NCBI GenBank assembly: GCA_963930645.1
Contig: OZ005662.1
Span: 79,676,841 to 79,740,840 of the forward strand
Source of the DNA: Salticus scenicus
Taxonomy: Eukaryota; Arthropoda; Arachnida; Araneae; Salticidae
DNA length: 64,000 bases
Direction: 5' to 3'
Part shown: piece by piece, positions 12,070 through 23,844 of the stretch
Position numbering within the stretch: the first letter of the stretch is position 1
Layout: every line of letters starts with the position of its first letter
The notes under the pieces: generated by a model
Told to the model about the DNA's origin: nothing
Database searches by the model: none
The model's input: only the letters and a program-made list of their open reading frames with translations
Made by a program: the position numbers and the translations under genes

Positions 12070-12520
12070 ATGAACTACTCTAGCAAGAAAACCGCTGGAG
12101 AGCTGCAAGAACTAAAGGAATTTATCCTCAATTGGAAAATACATAACATTTCATCACTTTTGTACAGAGATGCATGTTTTTGTACGCCTTCATTTACATT
12201 TGCCGATAGGTCTTGGCATCTGTATGTATCTACTGGTGCTTTGTCAAATTCAGATACAGTCTGCATAAAAATTGCCCTCGTTCTAGAGTCATCTGGTCCT
12301 CCCAAAAGTTTGACATATTCTTTCGCCCTGAATACAACCGATCGGAAACAATTGACGAAGGAAGATTTTTCAGACGTCTTTGAGCCTTTTAAGTTACAGA
12401 ATGTTCACAATTTAATCAGCATGCGTGTATTTTTTCGAGAAAAGAAGTATTATCCGCTACATAATGATAGCGCGATCATACAGTTCAGAACAGACCTCTC
12501 TAAATCCCAGAAGGATTCAG
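12070..12520 (+). CDS. MATH-BTB (TD/POZ-type) protein, exon 1: MATH domain
   Basis: First coding exon of a predicted Cul3-type substrate adaptor. From the ATG at 12070 it encodes 150 residues. The MATH/TRAF fold starts near residue 16 (EFILNWKIHNISS) and runs to about residue 140, with RSWHLYVSTGA, a SGPPKSLTYSFAL strand and MRVFFREKKYYPLHND, the order seen in spider TD/POZ proteins. In family members this domain binds substrates. The exon ends at 12520 before GTATGT and leaves one base of a codon, matching the acceptor at 25556. An acceptor-like TTTTTTTGTTTCAG ends at 12015 and the frame stays open from 12016, so an upstream exon is possible and the ATG is the shorter choice. The MATH core is divergent. 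A dead Tc1 element ends just upstream, so the promoter is unclear. Confidence 0.75.
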
Positions 12521-12566
12521 GTATGTCCTATGTGAAATAACGAAAATATAAGACATGCTTAAATTA

Positions 12567-12848
12567 GTTCATACTTGCCTACAACTTAATTAATATACCC
12601 TAATACTGTTAACCCTGCCCTTTTTTTCATACCAGTAAATTTCATACCTATCAATCATTTTATTAGTAATTGAATGATTTTTTAGTACCCGCCTTTTTTT
12701 CCACACCAGTCTTTTTTTAGAGTAATTTTACACTTATTTAATCGTAATTACATTTGGAGGTAATTTCTCTAAAAATAAAGTGGTGTGGAAAAAGCAGGCG
12801 TGTATTAAAAATTTTCCAATTCATAATTAGGATGTTGGCAAGTATGAA
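12567..12848. mobile_element. Palindromic MITE just inside the intron
   Basis: The ends read TTCATACTTGCC-ACA on opposite strands (12568 and 12847). An inner arm around 12685-12735 (CCGCC, poly-T, CCACACCA, AGAGTAATTT) is mirrored at 12758-12808 (GGTGTGGAAAAAGCAGGCG). There is no coding content. It begins 47 bp after the exon 1 donor. Confidence 0.65.
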
Positions 12849-14555
12849 ATTTGTAAAGTAATATTCTCCAAATTACCATTAAATAAGAAAAAAATTACTT
12901 AAAAAAAAAGAAATGTGAATAAAAGAGTGGGGTTATTAATACTACGAAATAATAATTAGGATTCTGCCAGTTTGTTATTTGTGGGGAAAAAAAAAAAAAA
13001 AAAAAAATGTATAAGAAAAATTAAAAAAAAAAAAAAGTCTTTAGAAATATTAGAAAAAGACTTTTAGGAATCGAATTGCTTTGTGCTTGTATTTGCTCTT
13101 CCACAGACAAATGCCTTTAGTTTTCAATTTTATTATTATTATTATTATTAATAGTAGTAGTAGTATTTGTTCATAAAGAAAATTTTAGAGTTTTTTTTTT
13201 TTTTTTTTTTTCTTTTAAAATACTTCTCGTACGCAGAAATCGCATTTATATATTTTTTCAGATTTCAATTTTACCTTTTTGTTCATGAAATAACTTTACT
13301 TTTAATAACTTTATCTACTTTTGTTAATTTTTTAAACACTTAATCTTCTTCCATTTATTCTATTTTGAAGTTTTTTTTTTCTTCGACAATTTTGAGATTT
13401 ATAATTATAAAGACTTTCGTCTCGAATGATGCAAATTACTCAATTTCACAATGACGTAATTTCTAATACATTTCACATATAAAAGACACCACAAACATCC
13501 ATGGCTTCAATCCTGGGACCCAGGGACAGCTCCCTTCCGGCTGTTCCATCAAGCCGGCATTCTATTTTGACATTGTATGAGGTATTTTTAAAAAATTGCT
13601 TTTCGCTTTGTTTATGCTTTACACACACTGTAAACTAATATATGATATTAGACACGATTTCTTTCTTTTCTTTTTTTTTTTTTTTTTTTTTTTTTTTGAA
13701 GGTAAAGATATTTTTCTGACAGCTCTTTTCCTTTAAATACATATTTATGTTATAAACATTATCTTATAAATTTTTCGAGGTGAGTTGTTAACATTATAAT
13801 TCCTAAAAATATTATGAAGAAAAAACTGCTTTAGTAAATTTATTTACTCTAATTTATTCTAATTTGAAATTTCGCAAGCTGTTCGAAATTAAAGATTTTC
13901 TTAACATAGCAAAATAAAACAATATCATATAATTTTCTATATGGGAATTCTTGCATTTGAAATTGTATGAAATTGCATAAAAACTAAACTACGAAATTGA
14001 CCCCAATAAAATAAATTAACGAATTAGTGTAACATAAATGTATCGAACTGAAAGGTAGATATAATATAAAAACGCACCACAAACTGGCGTTAAAAAGTAA
14101 TAAGTACAAAACATTGAACAGACACCATGAAATGCAACTGGTGGCTCCCGTTGTCTCGGATCGAAAGAAGACACGACACTTCGTCGAGTAAATAAAGTCG
14201 GCACTAATATCGCAAAAGCGGTAACACACAAAACCATTTCAAAGAAAGAGCAAAAACAAATCAAGTCGAATGTACATATAAATACTGGTGTGACCAGAAA
14301 TATAAAAGTGAAAGAAGAAGATAATTAATAAAGTAAATAAAAATTCAAATGAAAGCTAAAATAATTAAACCAAACGAAAAACTAAGTTACGTGAGTAAAT
14401 TCCAGGCATCATACAAATAAATAAAATCTAAAAATTTTAAGAAATCTTATAAAATTCAAATCCAAACGAAAAGCCAAACTACCTGAGTAATTTTCAAGCA
14501 TCAGACAACAATGGAGAGGGAGAAATATCATTAAGAAGATTTTTTTGAATTTTTA
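12849..14555. other. Intronic AT-rich sequence with homopolymers and a family A relic
   Basis: Poly-A at 12990-13035, an ATT/AGT run near 13130, and poly-T runs near 13190 and 13680. Around 13860-14020 the text matches the 3' part of the family A copy at 54690-55020, sharing TTGACCCC-ATAAAATAAATTAA. The minus-strand frames at 13984 and 14016 are not supported as genes; this part may be the 3' flank of the Penelope-like element that follows. Confidence 0.5.
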
Positions 14556-14689
14556 AATATGTAAAAAACCTCATGGATATCCAAATGAGAAGAGGAGATA
14601 GCAGAAGAAATTATGTTAGTTTTAGAAAAATCAAAACAAAGACCATTAGCCTAGATGTGGGAGGCAATAGAAGTTTTTGGAAATCCTTT

Positions 14690-14815
14690 TATTACGAACA
14701 TTCCGAAGGTGCTCATGTATTCTATATATGAAACGTCTCCTCGTTTGACCAATATAACCTAAACTACACGAGAAACAAGCTATTAAATAAATGACAGAAC
14801 GATTTTCAGTAGAAA
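14690..14815 (-). pseudogene. GIY-YIG endonuclease remnant of the Penelope-like element
   Basis: The minus strand reads SVIYLIACFSCSLGYIGQTR followed by RRFIYRIHEHLRNVRN. The VIY and YIG pair spaced by about ten residues, the arginine-rich stretch and the following EHL fit a GIY-YIG nuclease, which in this element class nicks DNA for insertion. It lies about 0.7 kb downstream of the RT YVDD in element orientation, partly because a 156-bp MITE is inserted between them. The rest of the nuclease is not clearly readable. Confidence 0.75.
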
Positions 14816-14927
14816 TGGTATCTTTAAAAGAAGATAATTTAATTTTGTTGATGGGTTTGTAAATGACTTTTAAACCAAACGGTGAAAGAATTTTAGAATT
14901 TTAAAATGACCAGAAAGGTAAAATTAC

Positions 14928-15083
14928 TGGCAGAGTTGCCAACATTTTAATTTATTCCGAAGCATTTTTAGCCCCGTCTTTATTGCATACCACTTATTTT
15001 TTTTTAATAATAAATAAAGTGGTAAAAATTAGAAGCGTGGCTAAAAATGCTCTGGAAAAATTAAAATTTTGGCAACTATGCCA
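14928..15083. mobile_element. 156-bp palindromic MITE inside the Penelope-like element
   Basis: The left end TGGCAGAGTTGCCAACATTT and the right end read on the other strand (TGGCATAGTTGCCAAAATTT) are inverted copies. The stem continues through AATTT-TTCC and AGCATTTTTAGCC. The interior is a short T/A loop. The host element's RT lies on one side and its GIY-YIG region on the other. Confidence 0.75.
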
Positions 15084-15189
15084 CTAGGATGAGACCGTGA
15101 TCGTTTGGAAAAAGACGGTTTAGGATTTTTGAATTTATATAGAGCTTTATCGATAATATAGGGATTAAAGCCTCAAAAAAGGGCAAGAG

Positions 15190-16363
15190 ATTTTAAATAA
15201 TTAATTTCTTTCGAAAGGCTAGATGTATCAGACCAAACGTGTAAAGTACGAAAAACGTAATTATAGAAAGCAGACATTTTCCGTTGAGAGGCGTGGTTAG
15301 AGTTAGGATGTGGTGGAAGAGAGACAAAGTAGGTTTTTCTAAAGACAGTAGTTGGGAACAGATCCTTGTCTTTAAACACAAAAAATCAAGGAAAGTCAAG
15401 GAGCAGTCCTGTTCAATCTCATAAATGAATTGAATGCAAGTGTCAATCGAATTGACCAAAAAGATATAGTGAAAAAATCGACTTCCGAAGGAACGAGAAC
15501 AAAATGTCATCAACATACCTAAACCAGTGAGGAAATTCATATACACCGGAGAGTTTTTCTTCAAACTAATGTATATAAATATCACAAAGAAAGGAAAGAG
15601 AGGACTTCCCCTTGCCATGCCCTCATTTTGGGAGTAATAAATACCATTAAAAATTAAAACAGTTTGCCTGATACATGAATGAACTAAATTCACAAGCTAC
15701 AGTCGGCTGCAAAATTATTCGAGCACTAGCCAATAATTCCTATGTTTAAAAAGTACTCTTAAGACTGTTTTGCTAAGTAAATCCTTGTCGAATCATGTTC
15801 TTAGACTGATTAAGAACATGACTCGACAAGGATTTATTTAACAAAGCTGTATTAAGTGTACTTTTTTTTCGCAAGGATTATTGCTAATGCTCGAATAATT
15901 TTGCAGCCGACTGTAATCAATTTCAATAACAGAGTAATGGAATCCACGTAATCTCCTCTCTAAACAAAACAGAGCCCCTTGAATGGAAGTATTAGTAAAA
16001 AGAGAATTAACATCTAAAGAAATCTTGATAGAGGAAGAAATGCATTTAAGTTTCTCCACAAAGTCATGAGTGTTTTTAACTGCACAAAGGTTAGTACTAG
16101 TTAAATGAGAAAGTGATTGTGAAAGAAAACGGGCAAGATTATAAGAAGCTGTATCAGTATTAGACACAAAATGAAGAAAGTAGAGTGGGCTTATGAACTT
16201 TTAGAAGTGCATATAAACGAGCACAGTTAGCAATGGAAGGAATCAGGAGGCATTTAGTTTGTTCATTAAGAATAACAGAATTTTTAACAAGGTATTTAAC
16301 TTGGTCAAGATGACCATTAGAAGGGTCTTTCTTTAGATTTGAATATGGACCTGAATTAAGCAT
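15190..16363 (-). pseudogene. Penelope-like reverse transcriptase pseudogene
   Basis: Minus-strand fragments in order: ARLYALLKVHKPTLL (the place of the usual LYGLPKVHKP), then a frame change at about 16165, then DTASYNLARFLSQSLSHLTS, HDFVEKLKCI and ISLDVNSLFTNTSIQGAL, which is RT motif A. It is then cut by a MITE at 15913. After the MITE, VNLVHSC...YYSQNEGMARGSPL continues (motif B region). The catalytic YVDD is present in another frame as WFRYVDDILFSF at 15494-15529, with the codons for YVDD at 15506-15517. IQFIYEIEQDCSLTFLDFL follows. The active-site residues survive but the frame does not, so it is dead. Confidence 0.8.
15700..15913. mobile_element. Tc1/mariner-type MITE, copy 1
   Basis: A 214-bp element with termini CAGTCGGCTGCAAAATTATT, flanked by TA on both sides. 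The inner part contains another inverted pair (ATCCTTGTCGA-TCATGTTCT and its mirror). It interrupts the Penelope RT between motif A and motif B. A nearly identical copy (207 bp) sits at 33230-33436, also with TA flanks. Confidence 0.9.
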
Positions 16364-16899
16364 GGAATCAACGTGGGAAATATAATCCTATTCGTTGAGT
16401 AGAACTGTTTGTACCCCTTTGTAAGCTTTAGTGCAAATTATTTTGGGGTGGAATTTAATTCAGAAAAGGAGGATTTTTAAGAAGTAAGGTTAGACTTTTG
16501 GAGCGATTATTAGTGGATTTAATAATAGATAAATGAAACGAAGAGATTCTAGCTGACCGGAAGAAATTTTCAATGAGTGCAATATCATTGGGAATAGAAG
16601 GTTTGGAAACACCTGCAAAATCAAGGCCAAGCGAAAGAGCCTAGCGTTGAGCGCCAGTCAGAGTGTGCTAAGAGAGTTTAATAATAGTGGCTTGAGTGAG
16701 AGGCTAAACAGGCGATCTAATGGAATTCGACTTAAGAAGGGAATTAAAATTTCTTATTCGTGTTATTTTGATGGCGAATGGACTGAAACGTAACGCACTT
16801 GAAAATTATTTTTTTAAAGGTTGAGAAATCATGCACTGAATTGTTAACTGAATAATTCACCGTCAACATCCACCGCCTGGTTTAATCCTAAGTGGAGAA

Positions 16900-17320
16900 A
16901 CGCAGGATAGAAACTTTAGCGGCTAGTAAAATATTTCATATTCATTTTTATCTTGAGAAGCAAGTTTCTGAACTCCGCTTTTATCATCCAGCGTTGAAAA
17001 CCGTCTTGCGGACACTGAGCTCCATCGTTACTAATGGAGCTCAATGCTTGCGGATTGGCTGATATATGCACTTGACCAACACATCTTACTAGGATGTGTT
17101 GATGTAGGATGTGTTGACTTGACTCCCTACATATCAAACAGGCGGCTAGACCTAGCACGATAGCATCTGCACCATTTTGTCCTGATTGGCTCTGGAGATT
17201 GACGGGAATTAAGTCACTCGTACACTGCTCTGCGCGAGTCGCACGGCCGCGAAGAAATCGCTTCGGAGATGAAATCAAAAACGGAACCTTCAATCCACAA
17301 TTAATAAATATCATTTTATA
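16900..17320 (-). other. Less AT-rich block with an unrecognised 132-codon open frame
   Basis: The open frame at 16916-17314 on the minus strand starts MIFINCGLKVPFLISSPKRF and includes GLAACLICRESSQ. I do not recognise it. It lies directly upstream of the Penelope-like element in that element's orientation, so it may be its 5' leader or promoter region rather than a gene. A CTAGGATGTGTTGATGTAGG stretch contains a short direct duplication (near 17092-17120). Confidence 0.3.
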
Positions 17321-17324
17321 TAAA

Positions 17325-18930
17325 TAAAATTATTAATTTTTATATAAAATGTGGCATACATTTATGAAAGTTATTTTAGTTATATAAAATATTGGTTCCA
17401 TGCTAATTGAAAAGTTTCTTTTTCAATAAATATATATTTTAGTTAGTGTTTATGAAATAAGAACAGAAGTATTAAAAGGAATGAATTAAAATTTAAACAT
17501 TAGCATCCGCAATCCCTTTTACGCTCTGAATTATACGAGTATATTTAATTAAGGGGTGGGTATTAAAACATATTATCTTCATAATCAACATAGCATTTGT
17601 TAATTTTTATTAATACTATTATTATTTTTTTACCTTTACAATTGCTACTATTAACAATTGTACTTATTTTTAAATAATTTTTATTAAAGATATATATCTG
17701 TTTTGAAATTACTTTAAATTTTCCAATAAAATTTGTTGGAAAATTTAAAATAGTTTTATTTAAAAATTTTCAAAATAAAATTTTACTTTGGAATATTACA
17801 AAATTTCTATTTTAAAATTTAGTTTATTTAAATTGAATTTTAATTTTGAAAACAGTTACCATAATTGAAACTTGTTATTTTCGAAAACAGAAACTCATGA
17901 AAAAGATAATAATAATAATAAATAAATAAATAAACTAGTTTCTTGTTTTGCTATTTTTTTTTTATTTTTTAGAATCAGTTCAATTATTGGTCTATTAATT
18001 ATGTAAATTTTCTGATACTGATATTTTAACATGTTGACTGCCAATTACAAGGTATGTAATTCGTTTACTTGCCTAGGATACTAACTGTGAGTTACCTCAT
18101 AACTTGCATAATTGCCATATTTGTGCAACTTAGGGTAAGCTCATAGTATATCACTGAAAAATAGAATAAATTGTTCAGGGAAGAGAACATAATATCAAGG
18201 TTGGCTTACGTAATCAGAAAATTGATTAATTAATGAATAAAAGTTAAATTTTATTCAAAATCAACAAGCGAAAAATATATTTGATACATAAATCAATTTA
18301 CTAACATCTTTCTGCAGCAATTTTCTTTCGTAAAAAGAAAAAAAAAAAAAAAAAAAAAAAAATGCTTTTTGATTATTTCTATATCTACTATAATTATAGT
18401 TTTTAATAATATAATATGATTGAATTAAACAAGCTTTTTAAATTGGAATCTTGTAAAGCGCCATTGCAGTCAATATGTTAAACACAGAATTGATTTGAGT
18501 TTTGAAATTTTTCTGTTTGAGTTTCAGTTTTTGCAAATAACATATTCAATTATAGTAACTGTTTTTCAAAAAAAGTTATTGGAAAGTTTAAGGTTAATTG
18601 CAAAACAGATATATATCTATAATTAATTCAAAAAACAAAAGTACAAATATTAATAATAGCAGTTGTAAAGATGAAAAATAATAACAGTAGTAATAAAGGC
18701 TAACAAAGGCTATGCTGATTATGAAGAAAATATGTTTTAACAATACCTCGCCTCGCCCCCCCCCCTCCCAAATGAAATCTCTTCATGTCATTCAGAAAGG
18801 TAACAATACTAACCTATCTTAAAATATACATTTATTGAAAAAGAAACTTTTCCATTAGCATGAAACCAATATTTTAAATAACTAACATAACTTTCATAAA
18901 TGTATGCCACTTTTATAAAATTTGAATAAC
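17325..18930. mobile_element. 1.6-kb foldback (long inverted repeat) element
   Basis: The left arm (about 17330-18060) and right arm (about 18440-18925) are diverged inverted copies. Paired landmarks are GTGGCATACATTTATGAAAG at 17351 with its mirror CTTTCATAAATGTATGCCAC at 18892, GATATATATCTGTTTTG near 17689 with CAAAACAGATATATATC near 18602, and AACATGTTGACTGCCAAT near 18029 with ATTGCAGTCAATATGTT near 18464. The centre holds about 380 bp without arms. No protein is encoded. No clear target duplication could be read. Confidence 0.75.
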
Positions 18931-20330
18931 TTTATTTCTTTACTTATATTTTTATGTTTGTTTGTTTCATGTTAAGTTTCATTTATTCTCTGTGTTACTG
19001 TTTTTTATCCAGTAAGTATAACAACTGAAAGTACCTCACTCTAAACTATCGGAATAAGAATAACAATAATAAATATAATAAATAAAATAAAAATAAATTT
19101 AACAATCATTTAATTATTTTTAAAAAGTTACAAATTTATAAGTCATTCTTATATACAAATTGTATCAGCTTTTGTTATGATTGAAGGTAATTAGAATTAT
19201 AATGATGATAATACATAGATACAAAAATGATTACTTTGTTGAAATTTACGACAATGTTTATTTGTCAAATAACAGTCTCACATTAATAAAAACAGTCATG
19301 TAGTTAAAATGCTATCAAAGAATCTGTAATCATTCGAAATGTATCGTAATTTACTGAAACTGAAGAAAGACTCCGTGGAAATACAAAATATAAACAGAGA
19401 CTATTTTATTTAAAAATATATGGACATAAAGCTTAGAAATATTTCATATATATTCAAATATAACAAGATTTCAAACAATAGTAAATTAAGTCAATTTTAA
19501 TATTCTTAAATGTACAATAAAGGCTAATAATTTAAAAATATTATGCTCGTTTAAATCTTAATATGCAATAGTTAATACTATGTAGTAAACACAATGCAAA
19601 ATAATGATCTTTTTAACTGTGGATTGAAGGTTAAGTTTCAATTGATACTTATTTATTATTACAAAGAAAATAAAATATTTTCTTATTTGTCTTCTTTTTT
19701 CTCATTTTTCTAAAAAATAAATAAAAAATTCACATTAAATGCGCTTTTAAGATGTCTGCAGGAATCATTGGCGACTTTTTTTCCCCCCTTCAAAATTAAG
19801 TTACAATATATGACAAATTACACGTCATAAAATTATATTGAAAAACACGAAAAAATGTTTTGAGGTTTGCCGCAATAAATAAGTTTATTCTTTAATGTTT
19901 AAATGACAAAGCACTGTATAAACTGTTAGTTGAAAAACATTAGACAATATCTTATAATGTAATGGCTTTTGAGGAATAATTTATTTTTCTAAAAAGAAAC
20001 TGAATTTTATATATTTAATTGGAATTTTTTACTCTCCTATCATGATGTTCAAATTTTAAATTAATTTTTTTCATATTACATTTGAATACACACACACACA
20101 AAAAAAAAAAAAAAAATTATGGTAGATTTTTTTATTTTCTATTTGTATTAGAAACGATAAAAATATATATACATTCAAATTATTGAAGTATTCTTGAAAG
20201 TAAAACTTAAAAAAAAAATGTTGTATTGAAAGTAAAACTTGTATTGATACTAGAATTAAAACTTGAACATTAAAAAAATTTCATCTCTTGCAAAAGGAAA
20301 GTACTTATATTTTTCTCTAAAACATTCTTA
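18931..20330. other. AT-rich intronic sequence, nothing recognised
   Basis: No open frame above background, no inverted termini and no pol III boxes were seen. It holds a CA run near 20090 and a poly-A run near 20101. Confidence 0.5.
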
Positions 20331-20439
20331 GTGTTGAAACTTTCATTTCTTTGTAGTATGTCTTTGCCATAAAAAATTTTATTTTATGCTTTTTAGGGCT
20401 TCACAATAAAAAGTTTCTAACTTAAAAAAACTATTGTTT

Positions 20440-20690
20440 ACATAAATTTTATTTTGTGCTTTTTAGTTACAAAAAAGGAGAAGGCTTCTTAAAAAAACTA
20501 ATTAAAACTTCTTAGGACATTTTGTAGACAACGGAAGATTTTTTTCTTTAATCAAGTGACATTTTTTTCGATTATTTATCTGCAAAAAAAGTACTATATC
20601 GTCTTTCGAGAACCGAATCGGGGACCATCGCGTTATCAGCATGACGCTTTAACCAAAAGTCTAAGAACTGTCAAGAAAAATCATAGAACA
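20440..20690 (-). repeat. tRNA-Ile-like SINE unit 1
   Basis: Read on the minus strand, a tRNA-like block (about 20672 to 20603) has TTTTGGTTAAAGCGTCATGC, a loop with GAT and GATTCGGTTC as a decayed B box. It is followed by the shared tail that ends with AAAAGCACAAAATAAAA. It resembles tRNA-Ile but is diverged and lacks a good acceptor stem, so it is not a tRNA gene. Confidence 0.55.
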
Positions 20691-20954
20691 TTCTAGAAAA
20701 ATCGAACAAATACTTATACAAAAGGAATATCGTTCTCGAATGCTTTTTAAAATATTTGGAATCTTTAAAATTTTTCATCTTTTGCAAAAGCGAAATATCT
20801 ATATTTTTCTTAAAAATTTTCTTGTTGTTAAAATTTTTATGATTTTAAAGCATGTCTCTGCAAGAATAAATTTTTATTTTAGGCTTTTTAGGCCTCCACA
20901 ATAATGATAAACTTTCAGTGTTATTTTTAATTATTTATTTTTATTTTTACTGAA

Positions 20955-20982
20955 ATTTTTATTTTGTGCTTTTCAGTAACTC

Positions 20983-21014
<32 letters not shown>

Positions 21015-21305
21015 TTCTTTAAAAAACTATGAAAATACCTTAGCATACTGTGTAAACAATGAAAGATTTTCTTTTATCAATTGACATCGTTTCTATTAAT
21101 TTTCTGCAAGGAAGTAACACATCATCATGCGAGGATCGAACCCACGAGCATCGCGTTATCACCATGACGCTCTAACCAAATGCACTAACAAGCGACGAAA
21201 AAGGTTGTTTAAATTTACATTAAAGTGGAGGGACCTTCTTTTTCAGAATGACACAAAGACACGATGATTAAAATCCAATTTTAATAAAAAGCTTCTAAAG
21301 AATAT
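20955..21305 (-). repeat. tRNA-Ile-like SINE unit 2
   Basis: The minus-strand tRNA-like part spans about 21205-21130. It has TTTGGTTAGAGCGTCATGGT, then GATAACGCGATG and an intact-looking B box GGGTTCGATCC. On the plus strand the unit begins TTTATTTTGTGCTTTTCAG and ends near AATAAAAAGCTTCTAAAGAA after ACACAAAGACACGATGA. A long poly-A (20983-21011) lies in it. It is the best preserved tRNA half of the group. Confidence 0.6.
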
Positions 21306-21317
21306 ATATATCTGTAT

Positions 21318-21640
21318 ATATATATATAAATTACGTTTCACGATGTTTGTCCGCGATAAACTCCTAAACTTATGATCCGATTTTAACAAAATTTTGCACA
21401 CTGTGTGCAGTTTGGTCCAACTTGAGCGATAGGATAGTTTTTATCTCAATTTATAGTCACAATATTTTTTTATTGCAATTATTTGTTAATTATAGCCCTT
21501 TGTCGAAGTTGCTCCAAAGTATCTGCGAGTTCCATAAGTTTAATTGTTGCCAAAAAAAAAAAAAAGAGAGAGAGAGTAAAACGAGTTCGTTTTTTTTTCG
21601 ACATAAATATAAATACATTTAATCAAACGTAAACGTTAAA
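21318..21640 (+). repeat. Dispersed repeat E, copy 1
   Basis: It starts TATATATAAATTACGTTTCA, then ACGATGTTTGTCCGCGATAA, CACACTGTGTGCAGTTTGGT and GCAATTATTTGTTAATTATA, and ends AATCAAACGTAAACGTT. The same sequence is found on the minus strand at 50187-50500. The open frame at 21422-21622 and the one at 50223-50447 are the same translated repeat, ending in a homopolymer. Class unknown. Confidence 0.65.
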
Positions 21641-21721
21641 AAATTATAAAAAGTTAAATTAATCATTCACGAAAACTGACATCATAATCACTTCAAAGGT
21701 AGTATACATATTGATAAAGTG

Positions 21722-22660
21722 AAAATGTATTTATATACAGGCGAAGTCTGACGCCACGTTACTGACCTTCTGTGAAGTCAAGAAAAAGATTTCCTATGTT
21801 AATCGCCCCTTGGATTTTTTGTAAAAAATTATTGAAAATCGAGGAAAATTATTTCCCGATTTTAATCCCCATATATTTGTATAGATATGTATTAGTTATC
21901 ATGTGCATACGTTAGATTGAGTTACTTTGCTGCCAAATTGACAAAAATTTATTTTTAAATTTCAAAACTCTGTCGTCCTTAGAGTTTTATTTGTATTTGG
22001 CGATCAAAAACGTAGCACGAAAATATACAAGCCAGATGTATATTTTCGTAATACGTATTGTGCGAAATATTGTTTCATATTATTCGTTACTCTCTCAATA
22101 TAAGTTGTTAAAATAACCATGATTTTTGAAAGGAATTAAATATGTTCGCCAGATAATTTGGCGATATTTTTTTTTCCACCAAGGATGACAGATATGAAAT
22201 TTATTCCGCTGAAACATGTTAATATCTTATATCAGATACATTATGTATATGCTACAATTTATTTCACGTGACACGTGTGTTAAAAATTTACTTACGACAT
22301 AACCTTGATTTTTTTTAAATTTTTGTTGCATTTTTGTAATCTGTATTGTATCACTTCGTTTTCTTTAAGAAATTCGTGATCCATGCATATAATGTTCTAA
22401 AGAAAAAGTAACCACTTCAATATTTTAAAACTTATTTAAAAGTCTGTAAAACTTTAAAACTTAATTAAAAACTTCTTTAAAAGTCTGAAAGATTTTAAGT
22501 CTGTTTATTTGTTTTGTAACGCTAATCTATATGATAGATGTTCGAAACTTTAAATAATTATTTCTTTTATTTTTCTTTAATAATTTATCAATTTACCGTT
22601 CCTGATTAAATTTGTGATTTATACATGCATTTTACATTAAATTTTGTCTCATATTTACTG

Positions 22661-22697
<37 letters not shown>

Positions 22698-23061
22698 AAA
22701 TCTTGTGATTTTTTTTATCTTAATCCTCAATGCTTTCCCTCTTAATTAACTTGAATTTACTATTAAAATTTTAACGTACTCAAAATCTTCTACTCACTTC
22801 GTTAAAACATATTAAACTTTTCCAAAATCTTTTTCTATTTAAAATGATACCTGTATTTACTTCAAATGCCCAATATTTCATGAGATATCCTAAATTAAAG
22901 TTTTAAAATATATATCAAAGGAACAACTATAATATTTCCCCACAACTGGATTTCGAGATTATGGCTAAATCATAAATCATAAATCTAAAATAAAAGCATG
23001 CAGGTTGCCATATTTTATTGCAAAGAATCCAGAACGACATCGTTATCGTTCAAAACGGCTC

Positions 23062-23092
<31 letters not shown>

Positions 23093-23180
23093 GCCAAATC
23101 CAGTTGTGGGGAAATACTATATACCTTTTCAAATTATCAACGTATAACTTAGCCACAGCAACACGTGGCCGGGTCTGCTA

Positions 23181-23181
<1 letters not shown>
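21722..23181 (+). mobile_element. Helitron-like non-autonomous element A
   Basis: The 3' terminus fits the Helitron plan. A hairpin GCCAC (23152-23156) / GTGGC (23165-23169) is followed by CGGGTCTG and the terminal CTAG at 23178-23181, next to T. The 5' part (GCGAAGTCTGACGCC, AAGAAAAAGATTTCCTATG, GAAAATTATTTCCCGATTTT) is shared with element B on the minus strand (31588 down to 29989) and with the two palindromic MITEs at 31878 and 44407. No replicase or helicase is encoded. A poly-A run at 22663 and a MITE at 22933 interrupt it. Confidence 0.6.
22933..23115. mobile_element. Small MITE nested in element A
   Basis: The ends are inverted copies of ATTTCCCCACAACTGGATTT and AAATCCAGTTGTGGGGAAAT, both near TATA. 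The interior contains ATTATGGCTAAATCATAAAT and TCCAGAACGACATCGTTATC. A relative with the same interior sits at 47433-47692 inside another Helitron-like element. Confidence 0.75.
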
Positions 23182-23229
<48 letters not shown>

Positions 23230-23514
23230 GAAATTAAATTAAAAAAAAAAAAAAAAGTAGATGGCTTGTTGCATTTGCTTTGTATTACTATGCAAACTTT
23301 CATTTTCCATTAAAATTTCAGTTTTTTCCTTTTTGAGTTGTCAACTATATTTAATGTTCTAATTATACTGTTAAACACAATGTGATCAATCGGTGATTTT
23401 CATTGTGGCTTCGTGGTTTCATTGTTGTTCATCTGCTTTCAAATTTGCATTTTTAAATCCATATGGTTACTGTTCTGGTTGTGGCAGGCTGGGGGAGTGT
23501 TGCCGGCATAAAAC

Positions 23515-23844
23515 TAGTGTAACCCCACAGGCAAGTCACAAGTCTTGCCGCCTGCCTCCTTCTTCCTACCTTGTGTTTCTTAGGATGTTTTTTCATTAAT
23601 TTTGATAAGTTTATGGTTTTAAGTTAAGATTTTTTGTTTTACTTTATTGATTCGTTTGTTTTGCAGGCTGTTAATTAATAGATATGGTTTCTTTAAATTA
23701 GTGTATTTCATCCACTGATGATTTTTTTTTTTTTTTTTTTTTTTTTTATCTTATTGGTCATTGGTGTTTCAGTGATCTTCTATCTGTTGCTTGGCTTCTA
23801 CTATGCTTAATAGATCATCTTTATTATATATATATATCTATCTA

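Larger units (their letters stand above)
14560..16900 (-). mobile_element. Broken Penelope-like retroelement (RT plus GIY-YIG)
   Basis: Read on the minus strand, the element runs from about 16900 down to 14560. It carries an N-terminal RT region, RT core motifs and a C-terminal GIY-YIG endonuclease, the defining order of Penelope-like elements. Those elements copy themselves by target-primed reverse transcription without an LTR-type integrase. Two MITEs (14928-15083 and 15700-15913) split it and several frameshifts break it. The orientation is antisense to the MATH-BTB gene that hosts it. Confidence 0.8.

Noticed and set aside
21130..21205. tRNA-Ile gene on the minus strand
   Set aside because: The B box and D-arm are good but the acceptor stem does not pair and the unit is one of several diverged repeats with shared flanks, so it is a tRNA-derived repeat.
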